Below, piece by piece: positions 22,066-32,201 of a stretch of DNA of 64,000 bases (position 1 is its first letter; each line of letters starts with the position of its first letter). Position numbers and translations under genes: made by a program. The DNA comes from Rhodobacter sp. (GTDB lineage Bacteria; Pseudomonadota; Alphaproteobacteria; Rhodobacterales; Rhodobacteraceae): assembly GCA_027489175.1 (NCBI GenBank), contig JAIYAE010000014.1, forward strand, positions 62,001-126,000, given 5' to 3'. A model generated the notes under the pieces. It saw only the letters and a program-made list of their open reading frames with translations. It did no database searches and was not told the DNA's origin.

Positions 22066-23031
22066 TTACGGGCGCTTGCCCGCGCTGCCGGGCTGGATGT
22101 CGGCCAGCGTCAGGATCGTGTCGACCAGCCGTTGTGCGGCGGGCGTCAGTTGTGAGCCGCCGCGCGTGACGATGCTGAACGAGGCGACCGTCAGGCCAAG
22201 GTCGATCGGAAGCGAGACAAAGGGCACCGAGGGGTTGCCGGACAGGCTGTCCACCACTGGCGTGGCCAGGGGGGCGATGGCATCGGTCTGGTTCAGAAGC
22301 GCCAGCGTGAACAGGAAGGATGAGGTCGAGATCCGGCGGTGCGGGATCGGCAACCGCAGCTCGGCCAGGCGAGAAAGGACCGTCTGGGTCAGCAGCGTTT
22401 CATCATCGCCCATCACCCAGTCATGACGGAGGAGGTCATCCACCGTGATCCGGGGCTGCAGCAAGAGGGGATGGCCCCGGCGCACCACCAGGGACAGGGG
22501 TTCGGTGGCGATCTCCTGCGCCTCAAGCCGGGTTTCGCCGGGGCTGAGGCGTGCCAGCGCAAAGTCCAGTGCTCCGTCGCGCAACTGGTCGCAGAGATGG
22601 ACCGAGGTGGCCACCGTCACCTCGGCGCGAAAGCCGGGGTGGGCGCGCTGCAATTCGGTCAGCGCGGGCAGGACAAGGCTAAGGGCTGGACCCGTGACCG
22701 CGCCCACGCGCACCACGCCGGCAAGGCCGGTGGCCGCTTCGGCAATTTCGCGCGCGGCGTCAGAGAGTTCGATCTGCACGCGGGCGGCGCGGCGGGCCAG
22801 TGCCTCGCCCACCGCGGTCAGGCGCAGGCCGCGGCCGTGCCGTTCGCGCAAGGGCAGGGCGAGCATCTCCTCCATCTCGGCCAGCAGGCGCGAGGCGGCG
22901 GGCTGGGTCAGACCGACGCGCGCCGCCGCCAGGCCTAGCGCCCCGGACTGGCCAAGTTCGGCCAGAAGCCGCAGCTGTGCGGGCTTCAGCTTGCGCAGCT
23001 GGGTCAGAAGGGTGGCCTGCGACAGACTCAT
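22066..23031 (-). CDS. gbpR: LysR family regulator, GbpR-like
   Basis: A 321-residue LysR-type regulator: winged HTH at residues about 15-75 ([48 protein letters not shown]), then a two-lobed inducer domain. It diverges from a chvE-gguAB operon, the arrangement in Agrobacterium where GbpR controls galactose/arabinose uptake genes. Expected ligand is a sugar or sugar acid such as arabinose, galactose or fucose. An inverted repeat overlapping the chvE promoter in the 140-base gap is a plausible binding site. The gene name is based on position and family; another LysR of the same group is possible. Confidence 0.85.
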   Translation of the reverse strand: MSLSQATLLTQLRKLKPAQLRLLAELGQSGALGLAAARVGLTQPAASRLLAEMEEMLALPLRERHGRGLRLTAVGEALARRAARVQIELSDAAREIAEAATGLAGVVRVGAVTGPALSLVLPALTELQRAHPGFRAEVTVATSVHLCDQLRDGALDFALARLSPGETRLEAQEIATEPLSLVVRRGHPLLLQPRITVDDLLRHDWVMGDDETLLTQTVLSRLAELRLPIPHRRISTSSFLFTLALLNQTDAIAPLATPVVDSLSGNPSVPFVSLPIDLGLTVASFSIVTRGGSQLTPAAQRLVDTILTLADIQPGSAGKRP

Positions 23032-23066
23032 GGCTGATCCGGTATGATTGGAAGCTGATCCGACAT

Positions 23067-23095
23067 TTGACAGATATGTATCTTCTGTTCAATCT
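23067..23095 (+). promoter_or_regulatory. chvE promoter with overlapping LysR-type inverted repeat
   Basis: TTGACA (23067-23072), a 17-base spacer, then CAATCT (23090-23095) form a good sigma70-type promoter reading toward chvE. TTGACAGA and TCTGTTCAA form near-perfect inverted arms across the same bases, in T-N11-A style, so a LysR protein bound here would cover the promoter. The chvE start is 76 bases downstream. Confidence 0.6.
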
Positions 23096-23171
23096 GCGCC
23101 GCATCCGTAGCCACGGGCGCAGGTTTTGTGCCTGTTGCGGATGCAAACAAAATATCATCGGGAGGAAACAG

Positions 23172-24242
23172 ATGATTTTGACCCGCCGCGGCCTTATGGC
23201 CCTTGCCGGTACCACCGCCGCCCTGTCGGCGCTGCCTGCCTTCGCCCAGGACAAGGGCTCTGTCGGGATTGCGATGCCGACGAAGTCTTCGTCCCGCTGG
23301 ATTTCGGACGGTGAGTCGATGGTGAAAGCGTTCACCGACGCCGGATATGTCGCCGACCTGCAGTATGCCGAGGATGACATCCCGACGCAGCTGAGCCAGA
23401 TCGAGAACATGATCACCTCGGGCGTGAAAGCGCTGGTGATCGCGGCCATCGACGGCACCACCCTGTCGAACGCCTTGGACAACGCTGCCGCCGCTGGCAT
23501 CAAGATCATCGCCTATGACCGGCTGATCCGCGATTCCGGGTCGGTCGACTACTATGCGACCTTCGACAACTTCAAGGTTGGCGTGCAGCAAGCGGAATCG
23601 CTGGTGGCGGGCCTGAACGAACGTTTTGCCGGCGTGAAGCCGTGGAACGTTGAACTCTTCGGCGGCTCGCCGGACGATAACAACGCCTTCTTCTTCTACA
23701 ACGGCGCGATGTCGGTTCTGCAGCCGCTGATCGACGCGGGCGACATTGCCATTCCGTCGGGCCAGATGGGCATGGACGTGGTCGGCACGCTGCGCTGGGA
23801 TGGTGCAGTGGCGCAGGCGCGGATGGACAACCTGCTATCGTCGAACTACGGCGACAAGCAGCTGCACGGCGCGCTGTCGCCCTATGATGGCCTCTCGATC
23901 GGCATCCTGTCGTCGGTCAAGGGCGTTGGTTACGGCTCGGGCGACCTGCCGATGCCGATCGTCACCGGTCAGGACGCGGAAATCCCGTCGGTCAAGTCGA
24001 TGATCGCGGGCGAGCAGTATTCGACCATCTTCAAGGACACCCGCGAACTGGCCAAGGTCACCGTGGGCATGGTCGATGCCGTCCTGTCTGGGTCTGAGCC
24101 GCAGATCAACGACACCACGACCTATGACAACGGGGTGAAGGTGGTTCCGTCCTACCTTCTGGAGCCGGTTTCGGTGAATGTCTCGAACTATGAAGAGATT
24201 CTGATCGGTTCGGGCTACTACACCGCAGACCAGCTGCAGTAA
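23172..24242 (+). CDS. chvE: Multiple-sugar ABC transporter substrate-binding protein ChvE
   Basis: A 356-residue periplasmic sugar-binding protein for the gguAB importer. The signal [13 protein letters not shown] has a Tat-like RR and ends at PAFAQ. The mature region shows the ChvE pattern: [70 protein letters not shown] and [18 protein letters not shown]. ChvE binds galactose, arabinose, xylose, glucose and related aldoses. GGAGGAAAC upstream fixes the ATG. Together with LysR upstream and gguAB downstream it matches the Agrobacterium gbpR-chvE-gguABC cluster. Confidence 0.93.
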   Translation: MILTRRGLMALAGTTAALSALPAFAQDKGSVGIAMPTKSSSRWISDGESMVKAFTDAGYVADLQYAEDDIPTQLSQIENMITSGVKALVIAAIDGTTLSNALDNAAAAGIKIIAYDRLIRDSGSVDYYATFDNFKVGVQQAESLVAGLNERFAGVKPWNVELFGGSPDDNNAFFFYNGAMSVLQPLIDAGDIAIPSGQMGMDVVGTLRWDGAVAQARMDNLLSSNYGDKQLHGALSPYDGLSIGILSSVKGVGYGSGDLPMPIVTGQDAEIPSVKSMIAGEQYSTIFKDTRELAKVTVGMVDAVLSGSEPQINDTTTYDNGVKVVPSYLLEPVSVNVSNYEEILIGSGYYTADQLQ

Positions 24243-24258
24243 GCTGATCCGAGGGGGT

Positions 24259-24287
24259 CCCGCCTGCGCCGCTCCCGCGTGGGCGGG
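24259..24287 (+). other. Stem-loop between chvE and gguA
   Basis: Arms CCCGCC and GGCGGG around a GC-rich loop in the 65-base gap after the binding-protein gene. Stem-loops at this position commonly protect the abundant upstream mRNA, but this one is short and without a T-run. Confidence 0.35.
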
Positions 24288-24307
24288 CCGCCCTTGGAGG
24301 AGGAGTC

Positions 24308-25837
24308 ATGACGACATTGTTGGACATGCGGGAGATCTCGATGGTCTTCCCGGGCGTGAAGGCGCTTGACCGGGTCAGCCTGTCGGTTGAGGCCGGCGAA
24401 ATCCATGCGATCTGCGGCGAAAATGGCGCGGGCAAGTCCACGCTGATGAAGGTGCTGTCGGGCGTCTATCCGCATGGCAGCTTTGAGGGTGAGATCACCT
24501 ATGACGGCGCCCCCCTGCGCAACCGCCGCATTCATGACAGCGAGGAAAAGGGCATCATCATCATCCATCAGGAACTTGCGCTGATCCCCTTGCTGTCGAT
24601 CGCCGAGAACCTGTTCATGGGCAATGAGGTGGCGACGAACGGCGTCATCTCTTGGCCGCTGGCGATGCAGAAGACCGGGGAACTCCTCCGCCGGGTGGGT
24701 CTGAATGAGCCACCAAGTGCGGTGGTGGGCAAGTTGGGCGTGGGCAAGCAACAGCTGATCGAGATTGCCAAGGCGCTGTCGAAGAACGTGCGGCTGCTGA
24801 TCCTGGATGAACCGACGGCAGCCTTGCAGGAGGCGGATGCCGATCGCCTGCTGGACCTGATGCTGGAGTTGAAGGCGCAAGGCGTCACCCAGATCATCAT
24901 CAGCCACAAGCTGAACGAAATTTCCCGCGTCGCCGACCGGATCACCGTGATCCGTGACGGGGCGGCGGTTTCGACCCTGACCAAGGAAGAAATCTCGGAA
25001 GACCGCATCATCCGCGACATGGTCGGCCGCGACATGGCGCATCGCTATCCGGAACGCACCCCCAACCCTGGCGAGATGCTCTTCGAGGTGGAGGGCTGGT
25101 CCTGCATGCACCCCGAACAGGCCGGGCGGCAGATGATCAAGGGTGTCTCCCTGAACGTCCGAAAGGGCGAGATTGTCGGGATCGCGGGCCTGATGGGCAC
25201 CGGCAGGACAGAGCTTGCCATGTCGATCTTCGGGCGCAGCTATGGCAAGGGCCACGCGGGCAGCGTCCGCATGAACGGCCAGCCTGTGGACGTCTCAACC
25301 GTGTCGAAGGCGATTGCCTCCGGGATTTCCTATGTGACCGAGGACCGCAAAGCCCTTGGCCTGATCCTGGATGAGCCGATCCTGCGCAACATCAGTCTTG
25401 CCAACCTTGCGGGCATTGCCAGCCGGTCGATCCTGAACAAACGGCGTGAGGCGCAGGTGGCGGAAAGCTACCGCAAGCAACTGGCGATCCGCACACCGGG
25501 CGTGCAACAAAAGGTGGTGAACCTGTCGGGCGGCAACCAGCAGAAGGTTGTGCTGTCGAAATGGCTTTTCACCGAGCCCCAGCTTCTGATCCTGGATGAG
25601 CCGACCCGCGGCATCGACGTGGGTGCGAAGTTCGAGATTTACACGATCATGAAAGAGTTGGCCGAAGCGGGCCGGGGGATCCTGATGATCTCCTCCGAAA
25701 TGCCGGAGCTTCTGGGGATGTGCGACCGGATTTATGTGATGAACGAAGGCCGGATCGTGGGCGAACTGGCGCGTGGCGAGGCGAGCCAGGAAAAGATCAT
25801 GGCGCTGATTGTCAAAGATGTGGGGAGGGCGGCCTGA
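24308..25837 (+). CDS. gguA: Sugar ABC transporter ATP-binding protein GguA (MmsA-like)
   Basis: A 509-residue fused double ATPase energising sugar uptake from ChvE. The first domain has CGENGAGKST (Walker A), KQQLIEIAKALSKN and LILDEPTAAL; the second has the degenerate GLMGTGRTEL in place of Walker A, then LSGGNQQKVVLSKWL (signature) and LILDEPTRGIDVG (Walker B and D-loop). A degenerate second Walker A is usual in this monosaccharide-transporter class. GGAGGAGTC precedes the ATG. Its stop is adjacent to the gguB start. Confidence 0.94.
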   Translation: MTTLLDMREISMVFPGVKALDRVSLSVEAGEIHAICGENGAGKSTLMKVLSGVYPHGSFEGEITYDGAPLRNRRIHDSEEKGIIIIHQELALIPLLSIAENLFMGNEVATNGVISWPLAMQKTGELLRRVGLNEPPSAVVGKLGVGKQQLIEIAKALSKNVRLLILDEPTAALQEADADRLLDLMLELKAQGVTQIIISHKLNEISRVADRITVIRDGAAVSTLTKEEISEDRIIRDMVGRDMAHRYPERTPNPGEMLFEVEGWSCMHPEQAGRQMIKGVSLNVRKGEIVGIAGLMGTGRTELAMSIFGRSYGKGHAGSVRMNGQPVDVSTVSKAIASGISYVTEDRKALGLILDEPILRNISLANLAGIASRSILNKRREAQVAESYRKQLAIRTPGVQQKVVNLSGGNQQKVVLSKWLFTEPQLLILDEPTRGIDVGAKFEIYTIMKELAEAGRGILMISSEMPELLGMCDRIYVMNEGRIVGELARGEASQEKIMALIVKDVGRAA

Positions 25838-27010
25838 ATGGCGGACCAAAAGCAAAGCGCGCTGGCCGGGCATCTGCGCGAAAACGGGATGCTTCTGGCG
25901 CTGGTCGCCATCGTTGTGCTGTTTTCCATCCTGGTGGCAGCGCAGGGCAAGCCGATGTTCCTGCAGGCCCCGAACATCACCAATATCTTCCTGCAGAACG
26001 GCCATGTCATCATTCTGGCGCTGGGGATGCTGCTGATAATCGTCGCGGGGCATATCGACCTGTCGGTCGGGTCCGTCGCGGCCTTCACCGGGGCGGTGGC
26101 GGCCTATCTGACGGTGGACCTTGAACTGCCCATTTCGGTCGTGATCCCGTTGACGCTGATCGTGGGCGGCCTGATTGGCGCGGCGCAGGGTTATTGGGTC
26201 GCCTATTGGCGCATCCCATCGTTCATTGTCACCCTCGCCGGGATGCTGGTTTTCCGGGGGGCGACGCTCTGGCTGCTGGGCGGGCAGAACATCGGGCCGT
26301 TCCCCAAGGCGTTTCAGGCGATGTCCTCGGGCTTCATCCCTGACCTGACGGGTCTGGACAAACCGCATGGCCTGACGCTGATCGTGACCGCCATTGCGAT
26401 TGCGGTCGTCATCTGGATCGGCCTGCGCGCCCGCGCCCGGGATGCAGAGTTTGGCATCACGCCTGAGCCCACCGGCCTTTTCTGGGGCCGCACCGTGATC
26501 ATTGCCGCCGCGATGGCTTTCGTCGGCTGGCAGCTGGCCAGCTTCCGCGGCCTGCCGAACGTGTTGATCGTGCTGGCGGTGCTGACGATCCTTTACGCCT
26601 TCTTCACCGAAAACACCGTGCAGGGCCGCCGGATCTATGCGGTCGGCGGCAATGAAAAGGCAGCCAAGCTATCGGGCATCCGGACCGAACGCCTGATCTT
26701 CTTCTGTTTCGTCAACATGGGGATGCTGGCCGCGCTTGCCGGGATGATGGTCACCGCGCGCCTGAACAGCGCCACCCCCAAGGCCGGAACAGGGTTTGAG
26801 CTTGACGCGATTGCCGCCGTCTTCATCGGCGGGGCGGCGATGGCGGGCGGGTCGGGCACCATTGTCGGGGTCGTCATCGGCGCCCTGATCATGGGGGTCA
26901 TGAACATGGGCATGTCGATCCTTGGGGTCGGCATCGATTACCAGCAAATGATCAAGGGTCTGGTCCTTTTGGCCGCCGTGATCTTCGACGTTTACAACAA
27001 GAACAAGTGA
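25838..27010 (+). CDS. gguB: Sugar ABC transporter permease GguB
   Basis: A 390-residue inner-membrane permease with about ten membrane segments and the family signature around GHIDLSVGSVAAFTGAVAAY, plus VYAVGGNEKAAKLSGI-like (here IYAVGGNEKAAKLSGIRTER) and AAVFIGGAAMAGGSGTIVG. It works as a dimer with GguA and ChvE. It starts directly after the gguA stop and is followed by gguC after eight bases. No motif loss is visible. Confidence 0.93.
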   Translation: MADQKQSALAGHLRENGMLLALVAIVVLFSILVAAQGKPMFLQAPNITNIFLQNGHVIILALGMLLIIVAGHIDLSVGSVAAFTGAVAAYLTVDLELPISVVIPLTLIVGGLIGAAQGYWVAYWRIPSFIVTLAGMLVFRGATLWLLGGQNIGPFPKAFQAMSSGFIPDLTGLDKPHGLTLIVTAIAIAVVIWIGLRARARDAEFGITPEPTGLFWGRTVIIAAAMAFVGWQLASFRGLPNVLIVLAVLTILYAFFTENTVQGRRIYAVGGNEKAAKLSGIRTERLIFFCFVNMGMLAALAGMMVTARLNSATPKAGTGFELDAIAAVFIGGAAMAGGSGTIVGVVIGALIMGVMNMGMSILGVGIDYQQMIKGLVLLAAVIFDVYNKNK

Positions 27011-27018
27011 GGCAGGAC

Positions 27019-27987
27019 ATGCATCTTTCGACGGTCGTGGGCGCAGGTGTGGTGGCCCGGACAGGGGCCGAGGCGCGGCAGGTGCAGGGCACGGCCTCGG
27101 TCTACGAACTGGCGGCTGCCGCGATTGCCGCTGGCCACAGCCTTGCTGCCGAAGTGGCGCGCCGGGGCCTTGGCGACAGTGTCGATCTGGCCCGCGCCAG
27201 CTTTGCCCTGCCGGTCAGCCACCCGGACCCCGCGCATTTGCATCTGACCGGAACCGGCCTGACCCACCTTGGCAGCGCCTCGGCCCGCGACGCGATGCAT
27301 GCCAAGCTGGACGGCGCCGAAGTCCTGACCGACAGCATGAAGATGTTCCGGATGGGGCTTGAGGGCGGCCGCCCCGCGCCGGGGCAGGTGGGTGCCCAGC
27401 CGGAATGGTTCTACAAGGGCAACGGCCATGCTGCCGTGGCCCCCGGCGCGGCGCTTGAGGCCCCCGGTTTCGCCGAAGATGGCGGTGAGGAGCCTGAAGT
27501 GGCGGGCATCTACCTGATCGGCCCGGACGGCACGCCGCACCGCATCGGCTGGGCCCTCGGGAATGAATTTTCCGACCACGTGACCGAGCGGGTGAACTAC
27601 CTTTACCTGGCCCATTCCAAGCTGCGCGTCGCGTCTTACGGGCCGGAAATCCTTGTCGGTGATCTGCCTGCCGACCTGCGCGGCACGAGCCGCATCCTGC
27701 GCGGCGGCAAGAGCCTGTGGGAAAAGCCGTTCCTGTCGGGTGAGGCGAACATGTCCCACACGATTGCGAACCTGGAGCATCACCACTTCAAATACGGCCT
27801 CTTCCGTCAGCCCGGCGATCTGCATGTGCATTTCTTCGGCACCGCCACCTTGTCATTCGCCGATGGCATCAAGACCGAGGCCGGCGATGTGTTCGAGATC
27901 GAGGCCCCGGACTTCGGCGCCCCTTTGCGCAACCCCTTGACATTCGCGCCCAAAGCTGCGGGCGCGACCCAAGTTCATCCGCTTTGA
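27019..27987 (+). CDS. gguC: GguC / AraD1 family protein, probable 2-keto-3-deoxyarabonate dehydratase
   Basis: A 322-residue FAH-superfamily protein. AraD1-type members dehydrate L-2-keto-3-deoxyarabonate to 2-oxoglutarate semialdehyde in oxidative arabinose routes; older annotation calls them GguC. Family traits include PEWFYKGNGHAAVAPG, EEPEVAGIYLIGPDGTPHRIGWALGNEFSDHVTER and GEANMSHTIANLEHHHF. The ATG at 27019 follows GAGGCAGG and sits nine bases after gguB. It lies between the importer and a matching sugar-acid dehydratase, which fits the catabolic step. Exact substrate (pentose or hexose derivative) is inference. Confidence 0.82.
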   Translation: MHLSTVVGAGVVARTGAEARQVQGTASVYELAAAAIAAGHSLAAEVARRGLGDSVDLARASFALPVSHPDPAHLHLTGTGLTHLGSASARDAMHAKLDGAEVLTDSMKMFRMGLEGGRPAPGQVGAQPEWFYKGNGHAAVAPGAALEAPGFAEDGGEEPEVAGIYLIGPDGTPHRIGWALGNEFSDHVTERVNYLYLAHSKLRVASYGPEILVGDLPADLRGTSRILRGGKSLWEKPFLSGEANMSHTIANLEHHHFKYGLFRQPGDLHVHFFGTATLSFADGIKTEAGDVFEIEAPDFGAPLRNPLTFAPKAAGATQVHPL

Positions 27988-27997
27988 GGTTTACCAG

Positions 27998-29743
27998 ATG
28001 ACCAAGTTCAAACCCGCCCCCTGGCCCCGCAAGCTTCGCAGCCAGGAATGGTTTGCGGGCACCTCGAAGGACGCGATCTATCACCGGTCCTGGATGAAGA
28101 ACCAGGGCCTGCCTGCAGACCTGTTCGACGGGCGTCCGGTGATCGGGATTCTCAATACGTTCAGTGAGTTGAACCCCTGCAACGCCCATCTCAACGACCT
28201 TGCGGAACGGGTAAAGCATGGGGTGTATGAGGCGGGTGGCTTCCCGGTCATCGTGCCGGTTTTCTCTGTCTCCGAATCCGGCTTCCGCCCGACCGCGATG
28301 ATGTTCCGCAACCTTGCGGCCATGGCGGTTGAGGAGACCATCCGTGGGCAGCAGATGGATGGCGTCGTCTGCCTGGTGGGTTGCGACAAGACCACCCCCA
28401 GCCTGTTGATGGGGGCGGCAAGCGTCGATCTGCCGACCATCATGGTTTCGGGCGGGCCGATGCTGAACGGCTATTTCCGTGGGGAACGGGTCGGCTCTGG
28501 CACCCACCTCTGGAAATTCTCCGAAGCCGTGAAGGCGGGTGAGATGACGGCGGAGGAATTTGTCGAGGCCGAAGCGTCAATGTCCCGCAGCCCCGGGTCC
28601 TGCAACACGATGGGCACCGCCAGCACCATGGCCAGCATGGTCGAGGCGCTGGGAATGACGCTGTCCGGCAATGCCGCGATCCCGGCAGTGGACAGCCGCC
28701 GCCGCGTGATGGCGCATCTGACCGGGCGGCGCATCGTGCAGATGGTGAAAGATGATCTGAAACCATCCGACATCCTGACCCGCGACGCCTTCATGAACGC
28801 GATCCGCACCAATGCGGCCATCGGGGGCAGCACCAACGCCGTAATCCACCTTCTGGCCATCGCGGGCCGGGTCGGCATCCCCCTGACGCTGAACGACTGG
28901 GACGAATGGGGCCGGAACGTGCCGACCATCGTCAACCTCATGCCGTCCGGCAAATACCTGATGGAGGAATTCTTCTACGCCGGCGGCATTCCGGCCGTGA
29001 TCAAGCGGCTGGGCGAAGCGGGCCTTCTGGCGCGTGAAGCGCTGACCGTCTCGGGCGGCGCGATCTGGGAGGATGTCCAGCCCGCCCGCATCGACAATGA
29101 CGATGTGATCCTGCCGGCCGACAAGGCGCTGACCCAGTCGGGTGGCATTGTCGTCGTCAAGGGCAACCTTGCGCCGGATGGGGCGGTTCTGAAACCGTCC
29201 GCCGCGACGCCTGCGCTGATGCAGCACCGGGGCCGGGCGGTCGTGTTCGAGGACATCGACGACTACAAGGCCAAGATCAACGACGAGGCGCTGGATATTG
29301 ACGAGACCTGCGTGATGGTCCTGAAGAACTGCGGCCCGCGCGGCTATCCCGGGATGGCCGAGGTCGGCAACATGGGCCTGCCGCCCAAGGTCCTGCGCAA
29401 GGGGATCACCGATATGGTCCGCATCAGTGACGCGCGGATGTCGGGCACCGCTTATGGGACGGTTGTCCTTCATACCAGCCCCGAGGCCGCGCGGGGTGGC
29501 CCCCTTGCCGTCGTCCGGAATGGCGACATGATCGAGCTTGACGTCGCCGGGCGCCGCCTGCACCTCGATATCCCCGAGGCTGAATTGCAGGCCCGCCTTG
29601 CCGCTTGGAAGCCGCCCGTTGAGCCGCCGACAAGTGGCTATGCCAAGCTTTACCACGACCATGTCGAAGGCGCAGACAAGGGTGCGGACATGGACTTTCT
29701 GATCGGCTGCCGGGGCAATGCCGTCGCACGGGAAAGCCACTGA
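27998..29743 (+). CDS. IlvD/Edd family sugar-acid dehydratase (L-arabonate/D-galactonate type)
   Basis: A 581-residue Fe-S dehydratase that converts an aldonate to its 2-keto-3-deoxy form. Cluster cysteines are Cys61 (NPCNAH), Cys129 (VGCDKTTPS) and Cys202 (SPGSCNTMGTAST), the pattern of pentonate dehydratases with a [2Fe-2S] cluster. The closest functional class by motif is L-arabonate dehydratase, which also acts on D-galactonate-like and D-fuconate substrates. It starts eleven bases after gguC and ends in a one-base overlap with the dehydrogenase gene, so is part of the same operon. Depends on the Suf system for its cluster. Confidence 0.88.
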   Translation: MTKFKPAPWPRKLRSQEWFAGTSKDAIYHRSWMKNQGLPADLFDGRPVIGILNTFSELNPCNAHLNDLAERVKHGVYEAGGFPVIVPVFSVSESGFRPTAMMFRNLAAMAVEETIRGQQMDGVVCLVGCDKTTPSLLMGAASVDLPTIMVSGGPMLNGYFRGERVGSGTHLWKFSEAVKAGEMTAEEFVEAEASMSRSPGSCNTMGTASTMASMVEALGMTLSGNAAIPAVDSRRRVMAHLTGRRIVQMVKDDLKPSDILTRDAFMNAIRTNAAIGGSTNAVIHLLAIAGRVGIPLTLNDWDEWGRNVPTIVNLMPSGKYLMEEFFYAGGIPAVIKRLGEAGLLAREALTVSGGAIWEDVQPARIDNDDVILPADKALTQSGGIVVVKGNLAPDGAVLKPSAATPALMQHRGRAVVFEDIDDYKAKINDEALDIDETCVMVLKNCGPRGYPGMAEVGNMGLPPKVLRKGITDMVRISDARMSGTAYGTVVLHTSPEAARGGPLAVVRNGDMIELDVAGRRLHLDIPEAELQARLAAWKPPVEPPTSGYAKLYHDHVEGADKGADMDFLIGCRGNAVARESH

Positions 29744-30663
29744 TGGCCCGGCGCGCGGTCTGCCTGGTTGGTATCGGAAAAATTGCCGTGGATCAGCACG
29801 TTCCGGCGCTTTCCTCAAGTGATGCTTTCACCTTGGCCTGCACGGTGTCCCGCAAAGGCTCGGTCCCCGGTGTGCCGGCGTTCACCAGCCTTGACGCAGC
29901 CCTTGCCGCCCATCCTGAGGTGGAGGTCGTGTCGCTTTGCCTGCCGCCGGTCCCCCGGTTCGATGCCGCCGAAGCCGCCTTGCGGGCGGGGCGGCATGTG
30001 ATGCTGGAAAAGCCGCCGGGGGCTACCCTGGCCGAGGTGCATGCCTTGCAGGCGATGGCCGCGGACCGGGGGCTGACGCTTTACGCCACCTGGCACAGCC
30101 GGATGGCGCAGGCGGTGGCCCCGGCCAAGGCCTGGATTGCGGGCAAGACCATCACCCGCGCGCACATCACCTGGCGCGAGGATGTGCGGAAATGGCACCC
30201 TGGCCAGGACTGGGTGTTTGAACCCGGCGGGATGGGCGTCTTTGACCCCGGCATCAATGCCCTGTCGATCCTGACCGAGATCCTGCCCAGCCCCGTCCAC
30301 CTGACCGCGGCCACCTTGACCTTCCCGGCCAACCGCCAGACCCCGATTGCGGCGGCGCTGACCTTCAGCGGCCATGTCACCGCCGATTTTGACTGGCGTC
30401 AGGAAGGGCCGCAGACCTGGGATATCACGGTGGACACCCCCCAAGGCCAGCTGGCTTTGCGCATGGGGGGGAACGTGCTTGAGATTGATGGCAAGGCCAT
30501 CACGGGTGAGGCGCATATCATGGGGGAATACCCCGCGCTCTATTCCCGGATGGCCGAGCTTGTGGCCGCAGGCCAAAGCGACGTTGACCTGGCCCCGATG
30601 ATCCATGTTGCCGATGCGCTGACCCTTGGTCGCCGGGACGTGACCGACGCCTTTCATTTCTAG
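29743..30663 (+). CDS. Gfo/Idh/MocA family sugar 1-dehydrogenase (galactose/arabinose type)
   Basis: A 306-residue NAD(P)-dependent dehydrogenase that would oxidise the sugar at C1 to its lactone, the first step of the pathway. The N-terminal Rossmann motif is VCLVGIGKIAVDQHVPAL, with the EKPPGATLAEVHAL block containing the conserved lysine, and the substrate domain shows TWREDVRKWHPGQDWVFEPGGMGVFDPGINALSIL, a signature of D-galactose and L-arabinose 1-dehydrogenases. The start overlaps the dehydratase stop by one base. No lactonase gene is seen in the operon; spontaneous hydrolysis or an external enzyme could fill that step. Confidence 0.88.
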   Translation: MARRAVCLVGIGKIAVDQHVPALSSSDAFTLACTVSRKGSVPGVPAFTSLDAALAAHPEVEVVSLCLPPVPRFDAAEAALRAGRHVMLEKPPGATLAEVHALQAMAADRGLTLYATWHSRMAQAVAPAKAWIAGKTITRAHITWREDVRKWHPGQDWVFEPGGMGVFDPGINALSILTEILPSPVHLTAATLTFPANRQTPIAAALTFSGHVTADFDWRQEGPQTWDITVDTPQGQLALRMGGNVLEIDGKAITGEAHIMGEYPALYSRMAELVAAGQSDVDLAPMIHVADALTLGRRDVTDAFHF

Positions 30664-30672
30664 GATATTGCC

Positions 30673-32181
30673 ATGTTGAGCGGACACCACCTTATCGCTG
30701 GCGACTGGGTCGGCAGTGCCCAGACCTTTGCCTCGTCCCCCGCCCATGGGCCGTCGCATGAATTTGCCGTGGGCACGCCCGCGCATGTCGACGCCGCCTG
30801 TCGCGCGGCAGAGGCTGCTTTCCCGGCCTATTCTGCCACCACCCGCGCCGCGCGGGCGGCGTTCCTGACCCGCATCGCCGATGAGATTGACGCCCGTGGG
30901 GCCGAGATCACCGAGATTGGCACCCAGGAAACCGGCCTGCCCGTGGCGCGGCTTGAGGGTGAGCGGGGCCGCACGACCGGCCAGCTGCGCCTCTTTGCGG
31001 CGCACATCTTGCAGGACGGCTGGCTTGACCGCCGCCACGACGCCGCGCTGCCGGACCGCCAGCCCGCCCCGCGCCCCGACCTTAAGCTGATCCAGCGGCC
31101 CATCGGCCCGGTAGCAGTGTTTGGCGCGTCCAACTTTCCCTTGGCGTTCTCGGTCGCGGGCGGGGACACGGCCAGTGCTTTGGCAGCGGGCTGTCCGGTG
31201 GTGGTCAAGGGGCATTCGGCGCATCCCGGAACGGGCGAGGTGGTGGCACAGGCGATTGACGCCGCGATAAAGGCTTGCGGCATGCCTGCGGGGACCTTCA
31301 GCCTTGTTCAGGGCGGCAAGCGCGATGTGGGTGAGGCACTGGTGCTGCACCCGTTGATCAAGGCAGTCGGCTTCACCGGATCGCTTGCCGGGGGGCGGGC
31401 GCTTTACAACCTGTGTGCGGCGCGGCCCGAACCGATCCCGTTCTTTGGTGAGCTTGGGTCGGTCAACCCGATGTTCCTGTTGCCCGCCGCCGTTGCTGCG
31501 CGGGGCGAGGCGATTGCCAAGGGTTGGGCCGGGTCCCTGACCATGGGGGCGGGCCAGTTCTGCACCAATCCCGGAATTGCGGTCGTGATCGACGGCGGAG
31601 ATGCGGATGCCTTTGTCGAGGCGGCGAAAGCGGCCCTTGCCCCCATCGGGCCGCAAACCATGCTGACCGACGGGATGGCCGAGGCCTACCGCGCCGGGCG
31701 TGACCGGATCGCCGCCGGCAGCGGTGTGCGGGCCGTTCTGACCACCACCTGTGACGCGCGAAATGCCACGCCGTATCTTTTTGAGGTGTCCGGCACCGAT
31801 TGGCTGGCCAACCATGCGCTGGCCGAGGAGGTGTTTGGCCCGCTTGGCCTAGTCATCCGCGTCCGCCATGCCGCCGAGATGCAAGAGATCGCCCACAGCC
31901 TGCAGGGCCAGCTGACCTGCACCCTGCATCTGGACGAGGCGGACACCGACCTTGGCCGCGCCCTTCTGCCTATTCTGGAGCGGAAGGCGGGCCGCGTGCT
32001 GGCCAATGGCTTTCCGACCGGGGTTGAGGTCGTGGATGCGCAGGTGCATGGCGGGCCATACCCGGCTTCGACCAACTTTGGCGCGACATCGGTCGGCACG
32101 CTGTCGATCCGCCGCTGGCTGCGGCCCGTGGCCTATCAGAACCTGCCCGCCGCCCTGCTGCCGCAGGACTGGAACGCCTGA
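30673..32181 (+). CDS. 2-oxoglutarate semialdehyde (2,5-dioxovalerate) dehydrogenase
   Basis: A 502-residue aldehyde dehydrogenase that would oxidise 2-oxoglutarate semialdehyde to 2-oxoglutarate, joining the TCA cycle. The active-site cysteine is in MGAGQFCTNPGIAVV and the general-base glutamate in PFFGELGSVNPMF; nucleotide-binding elements are GPVAVFGASNFPLAFSVAGGDTASALAAGCPVVVKGHSAHPGT and VGFTGSLAGGRAL. This variant (GQFCTNPG rather than GQ-x-CTA) is typical of KGSADH enzymes. It is ten bases after the sugar dehydrogenase, completing the oxidative pathway set. Confidence 0.9.
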   Translation: MLSGHHLIAGDWVGSAQTFASSPAHGPSHEFAVGTPAHVDAACRAAEAAFPAYSATTRAARAAFLTRIADEIDARGAEITEIGTQETGLPVARLEGERGRTTGQLRLFAAHILQDGWLDRRHDAALPDRQPAPRPDLKLIQRPIGPVAVFGASNFPLAFSVAGGDTASALAAGCPVVVKGHSAHPGTGEVVAQAIDAAIKACGMPAGTFSLVQGGKRDVGEALVLHPLIKAVGFTGSLAGGRALYNLCAARPEPIPFFGELGSVNPMFLLPAAVAARGEAIAKGWAGSLTMGAGQFCTNPGIAVVIDGGDADAFVEAAKAALAPIGPQTMLTDGMAEAYRAGRDRIAAGSGVRAVLTTTCDARNATPYLFEVSGTDWLANHALAEEVFGPLGLVIRVRHAAEMQEIAHSLQGQLTCTLHLDEADTDLGRALLPILERKAGRVLANGFPTGVEVVDAQVHGGPYPASTNFGATSVGTLSIRRWLRPVAYQNLPAALLPQDWNA

Positions 32182-32201
32182 ACCCCAAGGAAGGATATCT
32201 C

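Noticed and set aside
29815..31815. Minus-strand frame of 666 codons opposite the sugar and aldehyde dehydrogenases
   Set aside because: Covers two clear plus-strand genes and shows no conserved motif.
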